This document shows positions 1-4,245 of a stretch of DNA of 5,512 nt, piece after piece. The translations under genes were made by a program, and so were the position numbers. Source of the stretch: Chloroflexota bacterium (GTDB lineage: Bacteria; Chloroflexota; Limnocylindria; Limnocylindrales; CSP1-4); contig SCTE01000241.1 in NCBI GenBank assembly GCA_004298915.1, forward strand, positions 1 through 5,512, written 5' to 3'. The notes beneath the pieces are model-generated. The model did not search any database and was not told the DNA's origin. It was given only the letters and a program-made list of their open reading frames with translations. Position 1 is the stretch's first letter. Each line of letters opens with the position of its first letter.

Positions 1-88
1 ACGAAGGTCGATGGCGCGGGCGCACCAGTTTCGGGACCTCTGTACCGGTGCGCGCGCGACGCTCCCGGCGGTTCCGGCGATGGGACGC

Positions 89-94
89 TAGGCT
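89..94 (+). promoter_or_regulatory. Putative -10 box of a leaderless promoter for the lipoprotein gene
   Basis: TAGGCT matches the TANNNT -10 pattern and ends 6 nt before the GTG start at 101. There is no purine-rich ribosome binding site in the interval. With a usual 6-7 nt spacing to the transcription start, the mRNA would begin at or next to the GTG. No convincing -35 element is visible. The same geometry recurs at 4234-4246, which raises confidence somewhat. Confidence 0.4.
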
Positions 95-100
95 GGTTCC

Positions 101-745
101 GTGCTTCCCGACTTCCCCCGTGGGCGCCCTCCGCGCCCGTGGCCTGCCGTCGCGCTCGTCCTTGTCGGCGCCCTGCTGGTCGGGTGCGGCGGGGGCTCGA
201 TTGCGTCCTTCGTGCCGTCGTCCACGTGCGGCGCGGACGGTCGCGCCGCGGGAGCCTACCCGGAACTCGAGGCCCGGTTGCCGGCAAGCTTTCATGCCGC
301 GCCCCCGGTGAGCGTCGATTCCGGGCGCCACTGCTCCGAAGCGGCCCTCGGATCGCTGATCACGCACCACGCCTCGAACGTCCAGTTCGCCGGCGCGGTC
401 TGGGACCTGGGCGGAGGGACGGCGATCTCGAGCGCGATCTTCCGATTGCCGGGGACCGATCTCCCGGCCGACTGGATCGCCGAGTTCTACGACATCGGGG
501 CTCGGACGGCCAAGCGCACCGGAAACATCGAAACGAGCTCACCGACGGTTCCGGGTGCCGGCCAGGCCTTCCGCCTCGACACCCTCAACGACCTGTCGCT
601 CCAGACGGTGCTGGTCTGGCAGGACGGGCCACTCGTACGGGTCGTCCTCGTCGCGACACCGGTCTCCCCGGGCGCCAGCGTGCGTGCCCATGACGATCTC
701 GTCGATGCAGCGGCGGCGGTCACGGTCGAGGCGGAGGGACCCTGA
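101..745 (+). CDS. Predicted secreted lipoprotein of unknown function
   Basis: This 214-aa protein begins with a type II signal peptide: Arg residues at 7, 9 and 12, a hydrophobic stretch at about residues 14-28, and a lipobox Leu-Val-Gly-Cys with the lipidated Cys at 29. A Gly/Ser linker (30-36) follows. It should therefore be anchored on the outer face of the cytoplasmic membrane. The mature part has two cysteines (43 and 78) that could form a disulfide, a GAYPELEARLP segment near 51-61, and a WDLGGGT segment in the middle that suggests a small alpha/beta domain. I recognise no catalytic motif. The style resembles short hypothetical lipoproteins common in high-GC Chloroflexota, but that is from memory. 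The GTG start is preferred because it places the basic region and hydrophobic core correctly and sits 6 nt after a -10-like box. The gene ends 24 nt before the mutase start; the mutase seems to have its own promoter, so shared function is not implied. Confidence 0.8.
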   Translation: MLPDFPRGRPPRPWPAVALVLVGALLVGCGGGSIASFVPSSTCGADGRAAGAYPELEARLPASFHAAPPVSVDSGRHCSEAALGSLITHHASNVQFAGAVWDLGGGTAISSAIFRLPGTDLPADWIAEFYDIGARTAKRTGNIETSSPTVPGAGQAFRLDTLNDLSLQTVLVWQDGPLVRVVLVATPVSPGASVRAHDDLVDAAAAVTVEAEGP

Positions 746-753
746 GCCCGTGC

Positions 754-759
754 TAGATT
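754..759 (+). promoter_or_regulatory. Putative -10 box upstream of the acyl-CoA mutase gene
   Basis: TAGATT fits TANNNT and lies in the 24-nt gap after the lipoprotein stop. It ends 10 nt before the ATG at 770, which would give an mRNA leader of only a few bases. No Shine-Dalgarno sequence at proper spacing is seen before the ATG. No clear -35 is present, so the promoter call rests on the -10 alone. Confidence 0.4.
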
Positions 760-769
760 GCGAGTCGAG

Positions 770-2545
770 ATGACTGATCCATCCGAGGCCTGGGCTCGCC
801 GTCGGGATCGATGGGAGGTCGAGCGGCACGGTCCGGCCGTCCGGCGGGCTCCCGAGCGCAAGGCGGACTTCGTGACCCTGGGCGACGTCCCGCTGTCGAC
901 CCTGTATGGCCCATGGTCGTTCGACTCCGCTGAGTCCGGCGGGGCTTCCGGCGGGGGAGGGCCGACGGCGGTCGACCATCACGGCGACCCGCTGGCCGCG
1001 GGCCGCTTCGACGACTTCGACCTGGACCGCGACATCGGGTTTCCCGGCGAACCGCCGTTCACGCGGGGCATCCACCCATCGGGCTACCGGTCGCGGCTGT
1101 GGACGATGCGGATGTTCGCGGGCTTCGGGGCGGCCGAGGACACCAACGCCCGGTTCCACCAGCTGCTCGCCGCCGGCCAGACCGGCCTGTCGATCGCGTA
1201 CGACATGCCGACCCTGTACGGCTACGACACGGACGATGCCGAAGCGGAGGGGGAATTCGGGACCTGCGGCGTCGCCGTGAGCTCCCTCGCCGACATGGAG
1301 GTCCTGCTCGCGGGCCTGCCGCTCGACAGGGTCTCGACGTCGATGACGATCAACTCCCCGGCCGCCCCGATCTGGGCGATGTACATCGTTGCCGCCGAGA
1401 AGGCCGGCTATGCGCGCGCTGCCCTCGAGGGCACGACCCAGAACGACATCCTCAAGGAATTCGTGGCCCAGAAGGAGTTCCTGTTCCCGCCGGAGCCCTC
1501 GATGCGCCTCGTGACCGACACGATCGAGTTCGGGACGCTCGAGATGCCCCGCTGGAACACGATCTCGATCTCCGGCTACCACATCCGCGAGGCCGGCTCG
1601 ACCGCGGTCCAGGAACTGGCGTTCACGATCGCGGACGGCATGGCCTACGTGGAGGCGGCCCTCGCCCGCGGCCTCCGCGTCGACGATTTCGCGCCGCGCC
1701 TGAGCTTCTTCTTCAACTCGCACAGCGACTTCTTCGAGGAGATCGCGAAATTCCGCGCCAGCCGCCGGATCTGGTGGAAGCTCATGTCGCAGCGCTACCG
1801 GGCCGAGAACGAGCGCTCGACCTGGATGCGCTTCCACACCCAGACTGCGGGCGTGTCGCTCACTCCCCAGCAGCCGCTCAACAACCTCACCCGCGTCGCG
1901 ACGCAGGCGCTGGCCGCCGTCCTCGGCGGGACCCAGTCCCTGCACACCGACGCGTACGACGAGGCCCTGGCGGTGCCGACCGCCGAGGCCGCGCTGCTCG
2001 CCCTGCGCCAGCAGCAGGTCATCGCCGAGGAGACGGGCGTGGCGTCGGTGGTGGACCCGCTTGGCGGTTCGTGGTTCGTGGAATCGCTGACCAACCAGGT
2101 CGAACGGGAGGTCTGGCGCTATCTCGACGAGATCGATCGACGGGGCGGGATGGTTGCCGCGATCCGCGAGGGCTACCCCCAGCGCGAAATCGCCGACGCG
2201 GCCTATCGCTTCCAGCGCGAATTCGACGCCGAGGAACGCCGGATCGTCGGCGTGAACGCGTACGTCGACGAGGCCGAAACCACCCGCGTCCCGGTCCTCG
2301 CCGTGCCGCCGGGCTCACTCGAGCGGCATCTCGACCGGCTGGGCCGGACCCGACGCGATCGCGATCCGGCCGCGGTCGAGGCCGCGCTCGCCGGCCTGCG
2401 GGATGCGGCCGGCCGACCGGAATCGAGCGCGACGAACCTCATGCCCCACTTCATCCGTTGCGCCGAGGCCTACGCGACGCTCGGGGAGCAGTGCGACGTC
2501 CTTCGAGCCGTCTTCGGCGAGTACCGGGAACCGGTCGCCGTCTGA
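770..2545 (+). CDS. Cobalamin-dependent acyl-CoA mutase large subunit (methylmalonyl-CoA mutase family, isobutyryl-CoA-mutase-like active site)
   Basis: This 591-aa protein is the catalytic TIM-barrel chain of the methylmalonyl-CoA mutase family, which carries out adenosylcobalamin radical carbon-skeleton rearrangements of acyl-CoAs in the cytoplasm. Family landmarks run in order: an N-terminal RDRWEVE-type helix, GFPGEPPFTRG (91-100), AGFGAAEDTN (117-126), GQTGLS (136-141), DMPTL (145-149), TQNDILKEF (223-231), SISGYHIREAG (266-276), FAPRLSFFF (307-315), GGTQSLHT (386-393), VDPLGGSWFVE (428-438) and the closing AYATLGE..DVLR..FGEYRE. It stops where the linker to a B12-binding domain would begin; no DxHxxG motif exists, so a separate small subunit is needed and none is in the window. 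By alignment from memory to Propionibacterium MCM, Phe116 replaces Tyr89 and Gln234 replaces Arg207, the isobutyryl-CoA mutase pattern; Tyr270-His271 and Gln358 are kept. The 2-hydroxyisobutyryl type is unlikely because its key Asp is Ala143 here. The ATG at 770 is chosen over an in-frame TTG at 758, which lies inside the -10-like box. Confidence 0.93.
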   Translation: MTDPSEAWARRRDRWEVERHGPAVRRAPERKADFVTLGDVPLSTLYGPWSFDSAESGGASGGGGPTAVDHHGDPLAAGRFDDFDLDRDIGFPGEPPFTRGIHPSGYRSRLWTMRMFAGFGAAEDTNARFHQLLAAGQTGLSIAYDMPTLYGYDTDDAEAEGEFGTCGVAVSSLADMEVLLAGLPLDRVSTSMTINSPAAPIWAMYIVAAEKAGYARAALEGTTQNDILKEFVAQKEFLFPPEPSMRLVTDTIEFGTLEMPRWNTISISGYHIREAGSTAVQELAFTIADGMAYVEAALARGLRVDDFAPRLSFFFNSHSDFFEEIAKFRASRRIWWKLMSQRYRAENERSTWMRFHTQTAGVSLTPQQPLNNLTRVATQALAAVLGGTQSLHTDAYDEALAVPTAEAALLALRQQQVIAEETGVASVVDPLGGSWFVESLTNQVEREVWRYLDEIDRRGGMVAAIREGYPQREIADAAYRFQREFDAEERRIVGVNAYVDEAETTRVPVLAVPPGSLERHLDRLGRTRRDRDPAAVEAALAGLRDAAGRPESSATNLMPHFIRCAEAYATLGEQCDVLRAVFGEYREPVAV

Positions 2546-2566
2546 ACCTGTCATGCCCGCCGGTCG

Positions 2567-2573
2567 AGAGGAG
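2567..2573 (+). promoter_or_regulatory. Ribosome binding site of the DinB-like gene
   Basis: AGAGGAG is a strong Shine-Dalgarno sequence ending 4 nt before the ATG at 2578. It decides the start: the reading frame is open far upstream through the mutase gene, so stop codons alone do not fix the 5' end. Confidence 0.75.
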
Positions 2574-2577
2574 TCCC

Positions 2578-3054
2578 ATGTACCTGAATGCCCTCGAATT
2601 CCTCGAAGAGGAGCGCGACGCCTGGCGCCCGTTCGAGGCCCTGGCCACGATCCCGGACGAGCGCATGGACGAGCCGGTCGCCGGCGCCCATGGCTGGTCG
2701 GCGCGGGACCTGATCGCCCATCTGGTGGCCTGGCAGGGCTGGGCCCTGGCCGTTGCCAAGGACCTGGCCGTCGGCGAGACATCGGCCTCGTCGGCCCGGC
2801 TCGATGCGATCTGGGATGAGCGCGGGGACGCGTACAACGAGGACATCGCGGTCGAGTGGCGCGCCCTGCCCCTGGATGAGGTCCGGAGCCGGTTCGCCAC
2901 CGTTCCGGGTGAGTTGCGCGGTCATCTGACCGTCGTGCCCGAGTCGCGCTGGGTCAAGCACCCCGACAACCTCAGGACGTTCATCGACGAGACGATCGAC
3001 CACTACGCCGACCACGCGGCGGATCTCGAGGCGATCCTGGGCTCCATGGCGTGA
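2578..3054 (+). CDS. DinB-fold / ClbS-DfsB-like four-helix-bundle protein
   Basis: This is a 158-aa cytoplasmic protein. The N-terminal helix LEFLEEERDAWRPFEAL, the W40-S-A-R-D-L-I-A-H48-L-V-A-W segment and the C-terminal H142-YAD-H146 are typical of the DinB/ClbS/maleylpyruvate-isomerase N-domain superfamily. In that superfamily three histidines on a four-helix bundle bind a divalent metal; here H48, H142 and H146 fit the triad. Family members include thiol-dependent transferases (bacillithiol, mycothiol), the colibactin self-resistance protein ClbS, and many damage-induced proteins of unknown reaction, so the precise chemistry cannot be assigned. Length is usual for the ClbS-like group. The gene lies 32 nt after the mutase with its own strong ribosome binding site and overlaps the next gene by 4 nt, so it is probably co-transcribed with both. 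A metabolic link to the mutase is not shown by sequence. Confidence 0.82.
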   Translation: MYLNALEFLEEERDAWRPFEALATIPDERMDEPVAGAHGWSARDLIAHLVAWQGWALAVAKDLAVGETSASSARLDAIWDERGDAYNEDIAVEWRALPLDEVRSRFATVPGELRGHLTVVPESRWVKHPDNLRTFIDETIDHYADHAADLEAILGSMA

Positions 3055-3392
3055 GCGAACCGCACGCGTCGCCTGCGCCTGGCGTCTCAACCGAGCTGGT
3101 GGTCCTGCTTGACGCGACCGCGTCCGCGCTCTCCGGTGTGGACCGGCGCCAGGACGGCCGTGGCGTCACCTGGAGCATCGGCGGTCAGCCCATCGCGATG
3201 GTCGAGGGGACGATGGCCTCGTTCCGGATCGGCCGAGAGATCGGTGCCGCCGCCCGGAACACGCCGGATGCGTCGGCGTCCGCGCTCGGCCCGGACTGGG
3301 TGGCTCTTCAGCCGGAGTCGCTCGACGACCACGCGCGTGATCGCGCGGTGGCGTGGTTCGCGGCTGCGCACCGCCGCGCCGGGCGCGGATAG
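3051..3392 (+). CDS. Small hypothetical protein, possibly YjbR/MmcQ-like
   Basis: This 113-aa protein starts with a GTG that overlaps the TGA of the preceding gene (GTGA), a typical translational-coupling arrangement, and no separate ribosome binding site is evident. After a Pro/Ala-rich tail (1-12) there is a helix with LVVLLDATASAL (16-27), a strand pair TWSIGGQPIAMVEG (40-53), SFRIGREIGAAARNTPDA (57-74), GPDWVAL (80-86), and a C-terminal amphipathic helix DDHARDRAVAWFAAAHRRA (92-110). The order (strand carrying a small loop, then a phosphate- or surface-binding-like turn, then a W-V strand, then a final helix) recalls the YjbR/MmcQ/TfoX-N fold, but the key motifs are weak and I would not transfer a function. 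Coding character matches its neighbours and the overlap supports a real gene. There is no signal peptide or membrane segment. Confidence 0.7.
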   Translation: MSEPHASPAPGVSTELVVLLDATASALSGVDRRQDGRGVTWSIGGQPIAMVEGTMASFRIGREIGAAARNTPDASASALGPDWVALQPESLDDHARDRAVAWFAAAHRRAGRG

Positions 3393-3405
3393 GGCGACCC
3401 GGACA

Positions 3406-3438
3406 CACAACGACCCCGGCGGGACCGGGGCCGTTGTG
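3406..3438. terminator. Long hairpin at the convergent junction, likely bidirectional terminator
   Basis: Arms of 14 nt (3406-3419 CACAACGACCCCGG and 3425-3438 CCGGGGCCGTTGTG) enclose a 5-nt loop. They pair at 13 of 14 positions. The exception is A-C in plus-strand RNA but becomes a G-U wobble in minus-strand RNA, so the helix is uninterrupted for transcripts of the thioredoxin operon. It sits 13 nt past the stop of the plus-strand unit and 38 nt past the thioredoxin stop. No U-tract follows on either side, so intrinsic termination may be weak or depend on the GC stem or on a factor. Confidence 0.6.
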
Positions 3439-3455
3439 GCGGAGGAGCTTTCGTC

Positions 3456-3471
3456 GGGCGCACCTGCGCCC
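3456..3471. repeat. Short GC hairpin directly after the thioredoxin stop
   Basis: GGGCGC (3456-3461) and GCGCCC (3466-3471) are perfect inverted arms around the 4-nt loop ACCT. In minus-strand RNA this stem starts 5 nt after the thioredoxin stop codon. It could be a 3'-end stabiliser or an accessory terminator for the arsR-trx mRNA. No U-tract follows. Confidence 0.4.
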
Positions 3472-3476
3472 GTGGA

Positions 3477-3824
3477 TCAGGCCTCGGGCGTTGCCGCCTT
3501 GGCGTACGCATCGAGGCCGAACTGGGCCTCGAGCTGCTCGGCGGGTCGGAACCCGACGACGCCCATGGGCTGCTTGCCGGGAGCGAAGAAGGCGACCGTC
3601 GGCAGGCTCATGATGTTGAACGCTCGCTGGGTCTGGGGGTTGGCGTCGACATCGAGCTTGACGACATCGACCGATCCCTCGTACTTGACGGCCAGTTTCT
3701 CGAGCTCGGGTGCCACCATGCGACACGGTCCGCACCAGGCGGCCCAGAAGTCGACGATGACCGGCTTGTCAGCCTTGAGAACGAGTTCCTCGAACGTGGC
3801 GTCCGTGGCGTGCATCAGCGCCAT
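3477..3824 (-). CDS. trxA: Thioredoxin
   Basis: This 115-aa cytoplasmic thioredoxin reduces protein disulfides using electrons from thioredoxin reductase. The single thioredoxin domain covers almost the entire protein: the buried Asp25, the active site W30-C31-G32-P33-C34, LDVDANP (57-63), the conserved NIMSLPT with the cis-proline at 75, and the closing VGFRPAEQL segment. There is no signal peptide, and length is usual (about 105-115 aa). The first ATG (codon 1, 3822-3824) is preferred over a second in-frame Met at codon 4 because AAAGGA lies 6 nt upstream of it. It is the second gene of a likely two-gene operon, 43 nt downstream of the ArsR-type regulator and in the same direction, so its expression may be controlled by that regulator. 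The symbol reflects family; which of possibly several paralogues this is cannot be told here. Confidence 0.97.
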   Translation of the reverse strand: MALMHATDATFEELVLKADKPVIVDFWAAWCGPCRMVAPELEKLAVKYEGSVDVVKLDVDANPQTQRAFNIMSLPTVAFFAPGKQPMGVVGFRPAEQLEAQFGLDAYAKAATPEA

Positions 3825-3830
3825 CGGTAG

Positions 3831-3836
3831 TCCTTT
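3831..3836 (-). promoter_or_regulatory. Ribosome binding site of the thioredoxin gene
   Basis: On the minus strand AAAGGA lies 6 nt before the ATG at 3824. It supports the longer of two in-frame Met starts. Internal operon genes in this window (here and at 2578) have Shine-Dalgarno sequences, whereas the first genes do not. Confidence 0.65.
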
Positions 3837-3867
3837 CTCCCGCGCGGCGGGTACGTGTCCATCGCCT

Positions 3868-4167
3868 TCATCGGGCGATCGTCTGGATGAGGCGGTACGC
3901 CTCGAGGACCCGTGGATCCGCGAGGCGGTAGTAGACGGTGCTGCCGTCGCGCCGAGTGGTGACCAACCCGGCCGACCGAAGGACGGCGAGGTGCTGGCTC
4001 ATGTTGGGGACCTGGCACCCGACGCGCGTCGAGAGATCGCTGACCGATACCTCGCCGTCCGCCAGGGATTCCAGCACGCACAGGCGCTTCGGGTCCGCCA
4101 GGGCCCGGCCGATGATGGCCGTGCGCTGGTACGCATCCTCGTTCGTCAGTGTCGTTGCGGTTGCCAT
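3868..4167 (-). CDS. ArsR/SmtB-family transcriptional repressor with non-canonical sensor residues
   Basis: This is a 99-aa winged-helix dimeric DNA-binding protein. Typical ArsR features are ALADPKRLCVLESLADGEVSVSDLS (22-46), the recognition helix region VPNMSQHLAVLRSAGLV (53-69), and the beta-wing TRRDGSTVYYRL (71-82) followed by a C-terminal dimerisation helix. In the classical arsenic/cadmium sensors the alpha-3 helix carries ELCVCDL; here the same stretch reads EVSVSDL, with Ser41 and Ser43 replacing both cysteines. The C-terminal helix lacks the His/Asp/Glu set of the alpha-5 zinc site. The only cysteines are Cys30 and Cys51, so a thiol or redox signal is possible but unproven. The ATG at 4167 gives a normal N terminus; an upstream in-frame TTG at 4197 would put the start inside the operator and is rejected. 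The gene precedes thioredoxin and is divergent from the dehydratase. Confidence 0.93.
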   Translation of the reverse strand: MATATTLTNEDAYQRTAIIGRALADPKRLCVLESLADGEVSVSDLSTRVGCQVPNMSQHLAVLRSAGLVTTRRDGSTVYYRLADPRVLEAYRLIQTIAR

Positions 4168-4176
4168 GTCGGGCCG

Positions 4177-4205
4177 AGTATTGCAGCGTTTGCGCAATTA
4201 CGCAA
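4177..4205 (-). promoter_or_regulatory. Putative arsR promoter (-35 and -10)
   Basis: Reading the minus strand, TTGCGT (4205-4200) and AATACT (4182-4177) are separated by exactly 17 nt and match the sigma-70 -35 and -10 consensus at 3 and 4 of 6 positions. The -10 ends 9 nt before the ATG at 4167, so the mRNA would have almost no leader, and there is no ribosome binding site. The -35 lies inside the palindrome at 4190-4205, as expected for autorepression. Confidence 0.5.
4190..4205. promoter_or_regulatory. Probable ArsR operator (16-bp inverted repeat)
   Basis: TTGCGCAATTACGCAA is an inverted repeat with TTGCG/CGCAA half-sites around a central AATT; only positions 6 and 11 break the symmetry. 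It is AT-richer than its surroundings and covers the arsR -35. Its centre lies about 30 nt upstream of the expected arsR transcription start and about 48 nt upstream of the expected start of the divergent dehydratase transcript. Binding by the neighbouring ArsR protein is inferred from position and symmetry. Confidence 0.6.
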
Positions 4206-4233
4206 GTGACTGCCGTTCGAGCCCGGCGTCCCG

Positions 4234-4239
4234 TATCCT
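4234..4239 (+). promoter_or_regulatory. Putative -10 box of a leaderless promoter for the dehydratase
   Basis: TATCCT agrees with TATAAT at 4 of 6 positions and ends 6 nt before the GTG start at 4246, the same spacing as at the lipoprotein gene. There is no ribosome binding site at usual distance, which suggests a leaderless mRNA starting at the GTG. No good -35 is evident. Confidence 0.45.
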
Positions 4240-4245
4240 CCTGCG

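Noticed and set aside
2..91. Possible C-terminal tail of an upstream plus-strand gene ending at TAG 89-91
   Set aside because: The roughly 29 residues show no family feature, other frames are also open here, and the stop coincides with the -10-like box. Too little sequence to support a gene.
758..769. TTG start for the mutase, four codons upstream of the ATG
   Set aside because: The TTG lies within the -10-like hexamer, and the family N terminus is fully contained after the ATG at 770.
539..1945. 468-codon open frame on the minus strand, antisense to the mutase
   Set aside because: It is a composition shadow: Arg/Gly/Asp/Val-rich with no motif, lying opposite an unmistakable mutase gene whose frame has conserved motifs throughout.
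1099..2577. Plus-strand open frame extending upstream of the DinB-like gene through the mutase gene
   Set aside because: Its translation is low-complexity Arg/Pro/Gly-rich until the ATG at 2578, where a strong ribosome binding site and recognisable protein begin. It is not a long fusion.
4168..4197. N-terminally extended ArsR from a TTG at 4197
   Set aside because: The extension would be coded by the operator/promoter region and adds a non-family Arg/Cys-rich peptide. The ATG at 4167 gives the normal length.
3109..4209. 366-codon plus-strand open frame across thioredoxin and arsR
   Set aside because: It is antisense to two genes with clear motifs (WCGPC and an ArsR winged helix) and has no motif of its own.
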